Shown piece after piece: positions 8,884 through 17,967 of a DNA stretch of 48,029 nucleotides. Each line of letters opens with the position of its first letter. The stretch's first letter is position 1. A model generated the notes under the pieces. The model saw only the letters and a list, made by a program, of their open reading frames with translations. It did no database searches and was not told the DNA's origin. Made by a program: the position numbers and the translations under genes. Source of the stretch: Pirellula sp. (GTDB lineage: Bacteria > Planctomycetota > Planctomycetia > Pirellulales > Pirellulaceae); assembly GCA_025459355.1 (NCBI GenBank), contig JALOQS010000004.1, positions 1 through 48,029 of the forward strand, read 5' to 3'.

Positions 8884-9908
8884 TTGTCTTTGGGTGGGAT
8901 GAACGATTCGATGGCGATTAGATCATCACCGCGAACCGTCGCACCAAACTTGACTCCTAGCTCATTGATTGCCGCCGCAGCAGTCTCAAGCTGTTCTCGA
9001 TTGTTTAGCTTAAGCTTAACGCTGCTGGCAATGTTAATAATTTCTTGAAGCAGAGGTTGCTGCAGTTTTTCTTGTGCCGATTTAAGTCGTTCCAGGGCAC
9101 GTTGGGCCCTTTGGGCGGAGGTAATTCCAAAAGTCGCCTTCTGGGTTGCCTTTGCCGTGGCCTTCATGCTGAACTCTAGATCTGCAATCATCCCGGCAAC
9201 AAAAAGTAGTCGCAATCTCGCAGGTGTTTCTTCGGCATTCGATTGCCCATCTGTTCTCAAGAAGTTGTGTCGAACGGTTCCTTGTGACCAGCTGACAAGC
9301 TCAAAATCGAGACTACCGGCATTATGCCCACCGACGTTGACGAGTTTTTCATCGGGAACGGTGTGGCATCGGTAGCAGCTTTGTGCCAATAGATAGACGT
9401 TTACCGGGTTTCTCATCCCAAGCTGAATGCTCTGTTGGAATCGAGCTAAACGATGTTCACGAGTCTCCTGGGCTTTGGTAACGTTAGGCCCACCATAATC
9501 GTTATGAACCGCAATCCAGTCCTTGGACGCACCATGGCATGACTCACACGATACCCCGGCGATGGCCTCCAGCGGGCCTGTTCCCTGTTTGGAACTCATT
9601 GTGTAATGGCACTGAATACAGTTCGAGTCACTTTTAAAGTTCTCGATTCCCAGTTTTGAAGCGATTTGCTGGGCTTCCGGTTTTCGGTGTAACGTTAGGA
9701 ATGTTTCGTTGTGGGGCGTTTTTTTCCAAGTTTGAATTTCCGAAGCATGGCATTTTTGGCAGCTTTCGGTCCCCATCACTTTATGTGGATCGACCGCAAC
9801 CTCCCACTTTTCATTCCGAGGATCCTGAGTGGGAACTGATCCACCCATGCCGAGGCATAAGCTAAGCATCACCGCAAAAACGAATACTTTGGAAGTTGAT
9901 ATCTTCAT
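8874..9908 (-). CDS. Tetraheme cytochrome c (c554-like)
   Basis: 344 aa secreted electron carrier. A signal peptide (KVFVFAVMLSLCLGMGG) precedes four covalent heme motifs: CQKCH (50-54), CIQCH (97-101), CESCH (121-125) and CYRCH (178-182), with surrounding sequence typical of the cytochrome c554/c-prime family (MGTESCQKCHASEIQTWKKTPH). The last 120 residues contain no heme motif and are Ala/Gln/Lys-rich helices (KATAKATQKATFG, RALERLKSAQEKLQQPLLQE), perhaps a coiled-coil interaction domain. It is the first gene of a three-gene overlapping operon with the hypothetical protein and the hydroxyacyl-CoA dehydrogenase-like protein. Whether it acts in respiration or as a heme oxidoreductase cannot be told from sequence. 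Confidence 0.85.
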   Translation of the reverse strand: MKISTSKVFVFAVMLSLCLGMGGSVPTQDPRNEKWEVAVDPHKVMGTESCQKCHASEIQTWKKTPHNETFLTLHRKPEAQQIASKLGIENFKSDSNCIQCHYTMSSKQGTGPLEAIAGVSCESCHGASKDWIAVHNDYGGPNVTKAQETREHRLARFQQSIQLGMRNPVNVYLLAQSCYRCHTVPDEKLVNVGGHNAGSLDFELVSWSQGTVRHNFLRTDGQSNAEETPARLRLLFVAGMIADLEFSMKATAKATQKATFGITSAQRAQRALERLKSAQEKLQQPLLQEIINIASSVKLKLNNREQLETAAAAINELGVKFGATVRGDDLIAIESFIPPKDKWK

Positions 9909-10016
9909 AGCCGAGTTTAACGCTGGGACAGTAGGGGGTTTGAGCGTCAGGAAGCCTATGCCACAGCTAAGTTCATGCTTTACAATATTTAGTGGGAAAC
10001 ACCAAACTCTCCAGTC

Positions 10017-10598
10017 ATGGAATTGCTAATCGATACGATCCGCCTAATCGGAAAACCCGCCTTGAAAAAACAGTCAGCTTCAACCAGTCTCGCCGCTCGG
10101 CTCAAAATATTCTCAGGTGGACAGACCGGAGTTGATCGTGCCGCCCTGGATACAGCTATCGAGCTGGGCATTCCACACGGAGGATGGTGTCCTAAGGGCC
10201 GGCTCTCCGAGGATGGCGTTATTCCCAGCCAATACCATTTGGTAGAAATGGATTCCAATCTCTATGCGGACCGAACTCGCCAAAACATTATCGACTCTGA
10301 AGGGACGCTCATCCTCTATCATGATCGTCTTCAAGGTGGAACATTACTGACAAGTCGATTTGCTGAACAGCAAAACAAGCCATGTCACAAGGTCCGATTA
10401 CCTCGAACTTCGATTCGATTGGATAGCAGATCGCTGGCCACGAAAGTCAAAGCCGCGCGAAGCTGGCTTCAAGAGAACAAAATTCAAACCCTCAACATAG
10501 CGGGACCTCGCGGTAGCAAGGAACCTGAGATCTACTTCAAAGCCAAAGAGTTCCTACGGTTGCTCTTCTTTGAAACGTCAAAATTGCCGCTTGATTGA
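10017..10598 (+). CDS. Putative molybdenum carrier protein (MoCo carrier-like)
   Basis: 193 aa. The diagnostic block is FSGGQTGVDRAALDTAIELGIPHGGWCPKGRLSEDG, seen here in overlapping parts at residues 32-67: GGQTGVDRAALD, then PHGGWCPKGR. This is the signature of the putative molybdenum carrier family (PF12694-type), a Rossmann-like fold related to LOG/DprA proteins that binds molybdenum cofactor or nucleotides in characterised relatives. The later block NIAGPRGSKEPEIY is also family-typical. It is 55 bases upstream of the sulfatase on the same strand and divergent from the cytochrome gene; no obvious molybdoenzyme lies nearby. Confidence 0.8.
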   Translation: MELLIDTIRLIGKPALKKQSASTSLAARLKIFSGGQTGVDRAALDTAIELGIPHGGWCPKGRLSEDGVIPSQYHLVEMDSNLYADRTRQNIIDSEGTLILYHDRLQGGTLLTSRFAEQQNKPCHKVRLPRTSIRLDSRSLATKVKAARSWLQENKIQTLNIAGPRGSKEPEIYFKAKEFLRLLFFETSKLPLD

Positions 10599-10653
10599 CC
10601 GTCACGGAATCCGTTCGTTCATTTAACGATTATCGTTATAGGAGTCAGTTTAG

Positions 10654-12504
10654 ATGATGGGAGCAAAACAAAGATGTTGCAGCAATCGATTGGTGTTCGG
10701 CGCAATTGCTTGTTTGATGTGTCTATTGTTATTTTCGAACAATGGCCATTGCTACCAACAGAACCAGCCCAACATACTCTGGATCACCTCAGAAGATAAT
10801 GGCATCGAATTGGGTTGTTACGGTGATGAGTTTGCCACTAGTCCGAATATCGATTCGCTTGCCGCAAAAGGTATCCGTTTTAACAATTGCTGGTCCAATG
10901 CTCCGGTTTGTGCGCCAGCGAGGACGACCATTATCTCAGGTATGTATGCAACGAGCCTGGGGGCATCCAACATGCGCAGTCGGGCTGTCAGGCCAGTCGG
11001 GACTAAGCTCCTGCCGGAATTGCTTCGAGCCAGAGGTTACTATTGCTCGAACAACAGTAAAGAAGACTACAATTTCGTAGAAACCTCCAAGCCATGGGAT
11101 GATTCTAGCACCAAGGCTCATTGGCGAAACCGGCCCGAGAAAGCACCGTTTTTCTCAGTCTTTAACATCAACACTTCTCACGAAAGCCAGATAAGAAAGC
11201 GTCCCCACAAAGCCAAACACGATCCCAAACTAGTTCCTCTCCCTCCCTACCATCCTGATCTGCCAGAAATACGACAGGATTGGGCCCAGTATTACGATAA
11301 AATCCAGGAAATGGATGCCCAGGTCGGTGGCATCGTTAAACAGTTGCGCGATGACAATCTCCTCGAATCGACCATCATTTTTTACTTTGGGGATCATGGT
11401 AGCGGGATGCCCCGCAGCAAACGTTGGTTGTATCAAAGTGGTCTAAATGTCCCGATGATCGTTATCATTCCGGATGCTTTTGATTACTTGAGACCTAGAG
11501 GATATTCGCCCGGTGGATTAGACCAGCGGTTGGTGTCTTTCGTCGATTTGGTTCCCACTGTTTTGAAACTAGTGGATGCACCGATCCCCGAGTACTTACA
11601 AGGAACGCCTTTCTTGGGTGATTCTAGCTCAGTTTCCAACAAGTATCTGTTCGGATTCCGAGATCGAATGGATGAACGGATCGATATGTCGAGAGCAATT
11701 AGAACGGAACGTTATCTTTACGTTCGTAACTTTATGCCTTACCGGGCTCAGGGTGTTTTCTTGAACTACATGTTTCAAACCCCAACGACCTTGGCGTGGC
11801 GTCAGGCTTTTCGAAATGGCTCTCTTTCCTCACATCAAGCGCAGTTCTGGCAACCTAAACCCACCGAGGAACTTTACGATTTGGCCAACGATACTTACCA
11901 AATCCAAAACATTGCAAGTGATCCGAATTACAGTTCCATCAAAGAGGAACTGCGGGCAAAACTTCAACATTGGATGATTGAGACCAAAGATCGCGGCGTC
12001 ATTCCCGAGTCTCTTGTGAAATCAAACCTTTTGAGTCCTCATTGGGACTGGAAAGAAATGATTGAAGCGGCGTTTTATGATGCGGCCGAACCTTCGGATC
12101 TCGACGCGACGAATCATGAGAATCCGGTCGTGAGATATTGGCTCGCTCAACAATTGCGGGCATCGCTAATCCTAGGCGAACAGGACCACGTGAACCATAA
12201 GATTAGCTTGGGGGAAACGTTACGCCGAGATATAGAGGTGTCGGTGCAGATCGTGGCATCCGAAACGATCGCGATGATCGGAGATGAGCTTCAAAAAGCG
12301 GACGCCATATCCCAGCTTAAATCGATCGCCAACCTCGAGCATAGTGGGTTGTTGAATGCGGTCGCGGCTCTGAATGCGTTAGCCAACTTGGAGGTCGAAT
12401 TCGATGGGGTTGAAAAGCTCCCTGCTAAAGATTCGAACTTTGAGCCTGTCTATCACGACTACATCGAGCGGCTCAAAGACTATTTGAGCCATAAAGAACA
12501 CTAG
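10654..12504 (+). CDS. Secreted sulfatase (S1 family, SGSH-like)
   Basis: 616 aa sulfatase of the alkaline phosphatase fold, cleaving sulfate esters or N-sulfates from polysaccharides. A hydrophobic signal (LVFGAIACLMCLLLFSNNGHC) is followed by the metal site NILWITSEDNG and the formylglycine motif CAPAR with Cys86 (tgt at 10909), which needs maturation by an FGE or anSME enzyme. YFGDHGSGMPRSKRWLYQSG supplies further metal and sulfate ligands. The sequence around SEDNG and the short catalytic core most resembles heparan N-sulfatase-like planctomycete enzymes. The last 150 residues form short alpha-helical, HEAT-like units. The ATG at 10654 follows TAGGAG at a good distance. Planctomycete genomes carry many such enzymes for algal polysaccharides. 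Confidence 0.9.
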   Translation: MMGAKQRCCSNRLVFGAIACLMCLLLFSNNGHCYQQNQPNILWITSEDNGIELGCYGDEFATSPNIDSLAAKGIRFNNCWSNAPVCAPARTTIISGMYATSLGASNMRSRAVRPVGTKLLPELLRARGYYCSNNSKEDYNFVETSKPWDDSSTKAHWRNRPEKAPFFSVFNINTSHESQIRKRPHKAKHDPKLVPLPPYHPDLPEIRQDWAQYYDKIQEMDAQVGGIVKQLRDDNLLESTIIFYFGDHGSGMPRSKRWLYQSGLNVPMIVIIPDAFDYLRPRGYSPGGLDQRLVSFVDLVPTVLKLVDAPIPEYLQGTPFLGDSSSVSNKYLFGFRDRMDERIDMSRAIRTERYLYVRNFMPYRAQGVFLNYMFQTPTTLAWRQAFRNGSLSSHQAQFWQPKPTEELYDLANDTYQIQNIASDPNYSSIKEELRAKLQHWMIETKDRGVIPESLVKSNLLSPHWDWKEMIEAAFYDAAEPSDLDATNHENPVVRYWLAQQLRASLILGEQDHVNHKISLGETLRRDIEVSVQIVASETIAMIGDELQKADAISQLKSIANLEHSGLLNAVAALNALANLEVEFDGVEKLPAKDSNFEPVYHDYIERLKDYLSHKEH

Positions 12505-12513
12505 TTACGCACG

Positions 12514-13890
12514 CTACTCAAGCGTTTCCGGGCGATCACCAATAGTGACATCGATAGCCATTTGCTCGCCATCTCGCAAAATGGTCAAGGCAATCACACT
12601 GCCCGGGGACTTATTGCCGATCCAAAAGATCGCTTCTTCGACGCTTTTTACAGGCTCACCAGCTACTGCGAGCAATTGGTCACCGAACTGCAATCCCGCC
12701 TGAGCAGCAGGAGAGTTCTCTAAGACTTGGTGGATGATGACTCCCGTTCGCTTTCGTTGAATCTCGCCCAAGTCGTTAATGATTCGATCTGACCCAGGTT
12801 GCGAGTCCCAGTCCAAAGAGGAGCGGAAGTAAACACCTAGCCAACCGCGATTCATTTTGCCAGTAGAAACAATCTCGTCACACACTCGCTTGGCGACATT
12901 GCTGGGGATCGCAAAGCTAACTCCTCGGTACGATTCGCCGATGATCGCGGTATTGATTCCGATGACTTCCCCGCGATCGTTAACGAGAGGGCCACCACTG
13001 TTGCCCGGGTTAACGGCGACGTCGGTTTGCATCAGATCGCTGTATCGGGCCGTCGCTCCACGCTTTCTCCCGTTCCGTTGGAGACGAGAATCGCCGTATT
13101 GAGTGCCAGCGAGATCGAGCCGATGTTTGCTGCTGACGATGCCAAACGTGATTGATCCCGTTAATCCAAATGGACTGCCAACCGCCCACACCGGAGCTCC
13201 GACTTGCATCTTGTCGCTGTCACCCCAATCCGCTGCCAACAAATCCGAGGCATTTATTTTTAAGACAGCCAAGTCTGTTAAAGGGTCTCGTCCCAAGAGC
13301 TCGGCGACAAAATGACGATCGTCCGCGAGCAAAACGTGAATAAAGGGGCCTTCTTCGAGAACGTGACTATTCGTTAGGATCAAACCCGATTTGTCAATAA
13401 TGACTCCGCTGCCATGGCCAGTTGAGGTTCCGTTTGTGCTGCCACCCAAATCCCAATCACTTGTCGAAGTCGAGATATGCACGACGCTCGGAACCATTCT
13501 TCTCGCAACCGTCTGGGAGAGCCGCGAGATATCGGATAATGTCGATTGCGAAACCTGCTTGAGCATATCGCCTGATGCGTCGTATTCGGCTTTCAATTGC
13601 CCGCGATGCCAGGAATATCGAGATTGCTCCAGTGTGGCAGGTAGTAAAAACCTGAGTACAACCAAGAGCACTAAGACGACTGTCAGGCTCAAAATGGTCG
13701 ACAGAATAAGTGACCTCGCAGTCGGCATCCTGGAATCAGACGCTACGACGCGATCGGGATCTCGCTCCTCACTAGGGTTCGCACCAGCGGGGTTCGCACC
13801 GGCCTCACTATGCGGAGCACCGGCCTCATTGGCAGAAACTCCCGAGGCGAGTGCCAGATCTTCTTGGTCGCTAGAATTTTGAGTGCTCAT
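12514..13890 (-). CDS. HtrA/Deg-family serine protease, membrane anchored, one PDZ domain
   Basis: 458 aa trypsin-like quality-control protease. A cytoplasmic, Ala/Glu-rich N-terminus (1-57) leads to one membrane helix (about 59-83), then a periplasmic protease domain. The catalytic triad is visible: His176 (TNSHVLEE), Asp206 (DPLTDLAVLKI) and Ser298 (NPGNSGGPL). A single PDZ domain follows (GVIIHQVLENSPAAQAGLQFGDQLLAVAGEPV). The N-terminal linker contains a 15-base tandem duplication coding GANPAGANP (13775-13804). It is divergent from the GT9 gene and converges on the sulfatase with nine bases between stops. Confidence 0.92.
   Translation of the reverse strand: MSTQNSSDQEDLALASGVSANEAGAPHSEAGANPAGANPSEERDPDRVVASDSRMPTARSLILSTILSLTVVLVLLVVLRFLLPATLEQSRYSWHRGQLKAEYDASGDMLKQVSQSTLSDISRLSQTVARRMVPSVVHISTSTSDWDLGGSTNGTSTGHGSGVIIDKSGLILTNSHVLEEGPFIHVLLADDRHFVAELLGRDPLTDLAVLKINASDLLAADWGDSDKMQVGAPVWAVGSPFGLTGSITFGIVSSKHRLDLAGTQYGDSRLQRNGRKRGATARYSDLMQTDVAVNPGNSGGPLVNDRGEVIGINTAIIGESYRGVSFAIPSNVAKRVCDEIVSTGKMNRGWLGVYFRSSLDWDSQPGSDRIINDLGEIQRKRTGVIIHQVLENSPAAQAGLQFGDQLLAVAGEPVKSVEEAIFWIGNKSPGSVIALTILRDGEQMAIDVTIGDRPETLE
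13775..13804. repeat. 15-bp tandem duplication in the HtrA N-terminal linker
   Basis: gggttcgcaccagcg (13775) followed by gggttcgcaccggcc (13790), 13 of 15 bases identical. It encodes GANPAGANP on the minus strand, before the membrane helix. Confidence 0.8.
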
Positions 13891-14013
13891 AAGATTTCGA
13901 TCAGGAACAAAAATCGACCCACACTAGATTGTAACCCGAGGGGCAAGCGACGTGCAACTTTTTGGCTTGGGATTGACACCGAACCGCCAATTCGATTAAT
14001 TCTGTCCAGGATC

Positions 14014-15111
14014 ATGAAAATTGCAGCGATTTTGCCAACGTGGGTGGGGGACACCTGCATGGCGACACCAACTCTCCGTGCGATCTTTGAACATTCCGAG
14101 GTCGAGGAATTACTCCTCGTCGGTCGTCACGCGCCTGTGGAGTTGCTGCGAGGTGCGTCATTCGCTCAAAATTTGATAAAATTCAAGCCGCAGTCGCGGA
14201 CACCTGGAACACTCGGCAGACGAGAACTGATTCGCACTCTCAAGGCTCGCGGCTTGGACGCCATAGTGCTGTTCCCCAATTCGCTGTCGTCCGCCATTAT
14301 CGCTTTCTTAGCTGGCATACCCAAGAGAATAGGCTACATCCGAGATTGTCGAGGTCTCTTTTTGACAGACGGGTTATCAATGAATCACCGAGAAACCGAT
14401 TCGGTTACAGGTGAATCGAAGATCGTTTCTTGGAAAGACCGACCATTGGTCGAGTATTATTCTCAATTAGCTGCGCCGCTCCACTGCATTCCCCAAGATC
14501 TAAAAATGGAGATTGGACGTTCCGCCGAAGACGATGTGTTCGCGGCAGATTGCTATCGGCAACTCGGATTAGATCCGAATGCTCCAACTGTCGTTCTCAA
14601 CAACGGTTCGGCGACTGCGGTATCGAGACTTTGGTCGACCGAATATTGCGCGATCCTCGCACATGAACTGGCCAATCGCAATGTACAAGTCATCGTTCAC
14701 TCCGGTCCGAATGAAAGATTAGAAGCGAACGAGATTGCGTCGGCCGCAGATCATCCTCTCGTGCAAAGCATGGGGCATATCGATCCCCTCCCGATTTCGC
14801 TTTCTCGCGGAGTTATCGGAAGGGCAGAACTCGTCATCACAACGGACAGCGGTGTCAGGCATATGGCCACAGCCTTGGGCAGAAAAACGATCGTTCTATA
14901 CGGACCCACTTCGCAGTTTCAAACTAAGACCCACCATAATCAAGAAACCGGAATCTCGGCTCATCTCCCATGCCAGCCATGCGGAAAAAGCGTATGCCCT
15001 CTAAAACATAACCGTTGCATGTCTGACATCAAACCTGAACGAGTCTTGCAAGCCGCTTTGATGCAATTGCAAGTCAAGAATCCCAGAGATGCACACACCA
15101 TGGCAGCATGA
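14014..15111 (+). CDS. Family 9 glycosyltransferase (heptosyltransferase II-like)
   Basis: 365 aa cytoplasmic glycosyltransferase of the ADP-heptose:LPS heptosyltransferase family (GT9). It has the family start MKIAAILPTWVGDTCMATP, LRAIFEHSEVEELLLVG, IPKRIGYIRDCRG, VVLNNGSATAVSRLW, and the nucleotide-sugar site LVITTDSGVRHMATALGRKTIVLYGPT. A late CQPCGKSVCPLKHNRCM segment is typical of GT9 proteins. The ATG at 14014 is preferred over in-frame starts back to 13810 because the conserved GT-B beta strand begins there and CCAGG lies just upstream. Probable role: core of lipopolysaccharide or another surface glycan. Confidence 0.88.
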   Translation: MKIAAILPTWVGDTCMATPTLRAIFEHSEVEELLLVGRHAPVELLRGASFAQNLIKFKPQSRTPGTLGRRELIRTLKARGLDAIVLFPNSLSSAIIAFLAGIPKRIGYIRDCRGLFLTDGLSMNHRETDSVTGESKIVSWKDRPLVEYYSQLAAPLHCIPQDLKMEIGRSAEDDVFAADCYRQLGLDPNAPTVVLNNGSATAVSRLWSTEYCAILAHELANRNVQVIVHSGPNERLEANEIASAADHPLVQSMGHIDPLPISLSRGVIGRAELVITTDSGVRHMATALGRKTIVLYGPTSQFQTKTHHNQETGISAHLPCQPCGKSVCPLKHNRCMSDIKPERVLQAALMQLQVKNPRDAHTMAA

Positions 15112-15141
15112 TTCTCATGCAACCAAGTCGATTAACCAGCA

Positions 15142-15756
15142 TCATCCTCTAGTGGGTTTGCGAACAGCACACCCGCTGCTAAGCGAGCAAGTCGAACAGC
15201 CGGAACCTGTGCCGCAACTCGATTTGGCTGGTGTTCCACATCCTGGACCGCAGCCGGTTTCCAAGCGGTTGGCAAACGGGGAGCTTGCGATTTCTTGTCG
15301 ATACACCTCCGCCAGTTGCTCGACGTAAGCTTCCGTGCTGGCCGAGATGTCTCCTAAGAAGTGAAAGAAGATCGTTTTGCCATCAAGCAGCGGCTCAACT
15401 TCCAGCAGTACGTCTTCCGAACCTCGATCCTCCAAGAACTGCTGGCATGCCTGTGCCGAATCTTGGCTTAAGCTAACCAGTTGGCCCCAAAGCAATCGAT
15501 CCTCGGGCTGACTGCGACGCACATACTTCGCAGCTAACAAGTCTTTGCACCCGAGCAGGCTTGCGGAACTGAGAACGGTTCCAAACTCGAGGCCTCGATG
15601 AGTTCGCACGATAACCTGCATGCCTCGGTTTAGCCCTCTTGCGACACCCTGCAATTGGTAAACGTCGTCACTGGCCCCGCATTTCACAAGATACAGATCG
15701 TGCTCTATATCCTTGGATTCGTTTGGGGATCGTGTCGCTGAATCGGGAATAGACAT
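15142..15756 (-). CDS. PSP1 C-terminal domain protein with Cys-rich tail
   Basis: 204 aa from the ATG at 15756. The core resembles the PSP1 C-terminal domain found in B. subtilis YaaT/RicT (DLYLVKCGASDDVYQL, GMQVIVRTHRGLEFGTVL, LLEVEPLLDGKTIFFHFLGD). RicT works with RicA and RicF in an Fe-S complex that affects RNA processing and development. The C-terminal 40 residues carry eight cysteines in small groups (CGPGCGT, CGTGSGCSTCS, SGCAV), so metal or Fe-S binding is plausible. A TTG 60 bases upstream would overlap the preceding gene by 32 bases. It is the last gene of the ketosynthase/ACP operon and converges on the GT9 gene. Confidence 0.8.
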   Translation of the reverse strand: MSIPDSATRSPNESKDIEHDLYLVKCGASDDVYQLQGVARGLNRGMQVIVRTHRGLEFGTVLSSASLLGCKDLLAAKYVRRSQPEDRLLWGQLVSLSQDSAQACQQFLEDRGSEDVLLEVEPLLDGKTIFFHFLGDISASTEAYVEQLAEVYRQEIASSPFANRLETGCGPGCGTPAKSSCGTGSGCSTCSLSSGCAVRKPTRG

Positions 15757-15784
15757 CGCCTCGCCCACCTGCTCTGCCAATGAA

Positions 15785-16252
15785 TTACTTAGCGAGAATT
15801 TCGCCACGACGGCCAAACCGTTCTTTGAGTCGGTCCAAGGTTGAGAGCGACGCCGCGAAGTCTGGTTGGTCCTTTGGTGTCGCCTTTAGATCGGAGTCGA
15901 GTTTGTCGATGAAACCGACAAGCGAATTGTCGAGATCCAAGACCTCTGTGAGTTTCTTCTCATCGACTTTGTTGGATTCAAACCACGAAGAATACCCCTC
16001 GGTCGCGGATCGCATTTTGGACTGAAGCAGTTCGATTTGTTGCCGCAGGTTTTCCGAATCCCGAATCGCGTCAAACATCGCTTTATCTACAAAGCCAACC
16101 GCGAGCGATTGAAGGATTTTCTTCGACTCTTGGAGACGTTCGACAAGATATCGTCGCAGGGCAAGGTCGTCATCGCGTCGCTTCTGCTCGGAAGCGTAAC
16201 TGCCAAATCCTGGAATGACTTTAGAAAGAATCGACGCTTCGGAGGAGTTCAT
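15785..16252 (-). CDS. Hypothetical helical protein
   Basis: 155 aa from the ATG at 16252, which has GGAAAG eight bases upstream. No family recognised. The composition is charged, almost entirely predicted helical, with heptad-like stretches (LRRYLVERLQESKKILQSLAV, ENLRQQIELLQSKM, LSTLDRLKERFGRRGEIL), suggesting a coiled-coil adaptor. There is no signal peptide or membrane helix. It lies between acyl carrier protein and PSP1 genes on the same strand, so it is probably co-transcribed. Its job is unknown. Confidence 0.6.
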   Translation of the reverse strand: MNSSEASILSKVIPGFGSYASEQKRRDDDLALRRYLVERLQESKKILQSLAVGFVDKAMFDAIRDSENLRQQIELLQSKMRSATEGYSSWFESNKVDEKKLTEVLDLDNSLVGFIDKLDSDLKATPKDQPDFAASLSTLDRLKERFGRRGEILAK

Positions 16253-16337
16253 ACACAACTTTCCAGAAACGGCCCGCACTCAACAATCGGGCTCGTTAAA
16301 CAAAGGAATGCGGGATTTTAGGGAGCGACCGCCAATC

Positions 16338-16385
16338 ACCCAGCCAGCAGGTCACCCAGCCGGCTGACTACCCAGCCAACAGACT
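16338..16385. repeat. Three imperfect 16-bp tandem repeats just downstream of the ACP gene
   Basis: Units acccagccagcaggtc (16338), acccagccggctgact (16354) and acccagccaacagact (16370) lie end to end, immediately after the ACP stop codon (16388-16390 on the minus strand). The shared core is ACCCAGCC. It is too short and degenerate for a CRISPR; I read it as a local tandem duplication. Confidence 0.8.
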
Positions 16386-16387
16386 AC

Positions 16388-16648
16388 CTAGGCGGCGACA
16401 ATATCTCGCATCTTCGGCTCGAGATACGTTACCGTGCTCGCCATGCTGGCCAAGTTTCCGTACTCGTCCTCAGGAATTTGGACTCGATGTCGCTTGCGTA
16501 GCTCCATCACGATATCGAGGAAATCCATACTGTCCAGCTCGAGTTGCTCGCGAAACGATTTGCCATCCTCCAGATTAGAAAGATCTTCATCTGGCGCGAT
16601 TTCGCTCAAGATATCAAGGATTTCATCACGGATTTCCGCTGGTGTCAT
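16388..16648 (-). CDS. Acyl carrier protein
   Basis: 86 aa, the size of a stand-alone ACP. The phosphopantetheine attachment site is Ser40 in LELDSMDFLDIVMELRKRH, where housekeeping ACPs usually have DSLD. It is acidic in the first half and helical. The gene follows the ketosynthase by 56 bases on the same strand, so the two form a dedicated condensing pair. The housekeeping fatty acid cluster (fabD, fabG, fabH) is not in the window, so I do not give the symbol acpP. Confidence 0.9.
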   Translation of the reverse strand: MTPAEIRDEILDILSEIAPDEDLSNLEDGKSFREQLELDSMDFLDIVMELRKRHRVQIPEDEYGNLASMASTVTYLEPKMRDIVAA

Positions 16649-16704
16649 GGAGACGAATACTCCTAATTCAATCAGTGTGGTTGAAGACGAAAAGGGAATC
16701 TAAA

Positions 16705-17967
16705 TCAGCTAAAGCGACGAACGATCAAAACGGAATTGATCCCCAACATTCCAAAGGAGTTATTGAGGATGTAATCAACCCGCCCCAACTCCTTGGGCTG
16801 GTTAATCACCAAGCCAGGAATCGCACAAGCCTCGTCTAGATTGTCCACATTTATGGTGGCATGGCAAACCCCATCTTGAAAGGCGGGCAGGTTTCCAGCC
16901 AATTCTAGAGCACCAGCGGCCCCCATCGTGTGACCAATAAAGCTCTTCGTGTTGTTGAAATGGACCCCCTCGCAACCAGAGAAAACCGTTCGTAACGCCT
17001 GGATTTCCTGGGAATCTCCACTGTTGGTTCCGGTAGCATGGGTGCTGACGATCTGAATCTGATCCGGGCCTAGTCCTCCTCGGTCGAGCGCCATTTTGAC
17101 GCACTGCGCTTGTCGCTCGGGATTGGGAAGCACAAAGTCGGTGGCGTCTGTATTGATGGCATAGGACACGATCTCTGCCAAGATGTTGGCTCCGCGTGCT
17201 TTCGCATCAGAAAGTCGTTCGAGCAAATAAATGCACGATCCCTCGGAAACGACGATACCGTTCCGGTCGACGTCAAAGGGGCGAGAGGCTTTGGTTGGGT
17301 CCGGATGGCTGGCCAAAGCTCCTTGGGATTTAAAGGAAGCGAAAATGCCAAAGGTGTGAATACTTTCCGAAACACCTCCTACAATCGCGAGGTCGCATTC
17401 ACCCAGCCTGAGCATTTGAACCCCTTGGATGATGCCAGCATTTCCAGCCGCGCACGCAGCGCCGATCGTGTAATGGGGCCCGGTTATGCCAAAGTTTAGG
17501 GCAATTTCTCCAGCCGGGTTATTGGCCACGGTCCTAGGATTGTGGTGGTGAGACCAAAAACTGACGTCGTAGTCATAGCCTTTGATCGAGTGAATCTCAT
17601 TCTCTGTCTCGACGTTACCGTGTTCGGTTACTCCGATGTAGATGCCGACGCGAGACCGATCGACTTTTTCCCAATCCATCCCACTCCTGCGAATCGCTTC
17701 CGCAGTTCCCCAGATACCGACTGTCCCTGCTCGCGTTCCGCGTCGAATGTCCCGTTTGCTCTGGTATTTGGTCGCCTCAAATTGACAAACACCCGCAAAG
17801 GTGTCACCAACATACCGGATGTTGTAATTCTGTACTCCACTGCGGCCGTTCAACAATGCATCTCTGTAAGACTCTAGATCATTCCCGTTGGGGGACGTCA
17901 ATCCTACAGAGGTCATGACGATCCGCTGCTCATCGGGCAGTTGGCTGGTGCGATCCTTAAAGCTCAT
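16705..17967 (-). CDS. Beta-ketoacyl-ACP synthase (FabF-like)
   Basis: 420 aa thiolase-fold condensing enzyme that extends acyl-ACP with malonyl-ACP. The active site is Cys172 (TIGAACAAGNAG), His310 (VSTHATGTNSGD) and His346 (KSFIGHTMGAAGALE), so it is a Cys-His-His KAS II type rather than a chain-length factor. The length is normal. It heads an operon with a partner ACP, a helical protein and a PSP1 protein. A variant, non-housekeeping role (specialised lipid or hopanoid/polyene-like chain) is possible because of the isolated KS-ACP pair, but the sequence alone does not show it. Confidence 0.9.
   Translation of the reverse strand: MSFKDRTSQLPDEQRIVMTSVGLTSPNGNDLESYRDALLNGRSGVQNYNIRYVGDTFAGVCQFEATKYQSKRDIRRGTRAGTVGIWGTAEAIRRSGMDWEKVDRSRVGIYIGVTEHGNVETENEIHSIKGYDYDVSFWSHHHNPRTVANNPAGEIALNFGITGPHYTIGAACAAGNAGIIQGVQMLRLGECDLAIVGGVSESIHTFGIFASFKSQGALASHPDPTKASRPFDVDRNGIVVSEGSCIYLLERLSDAKARGANILAEIVSYAINTDATDFVLPNPERQAQCVKMALDRGGLGPDQIQIVSTHATGTNSGDSQEIQALRTVFSGCEGVHFNNTKSFIGHTMGAAGALELAGNLPAFQDGVCHATINVDNLDEACAIPGLVINQPKELGRVDYILNNSFGMLGINSVLIVRRFS

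Noticed and set aside
16338-16385. Possible CRISPR-like array of three 16-bp repeats
   Set aside because: Repeats are directly adjacent with no spacers and are degenerate; a simple tandem duplication fits better.
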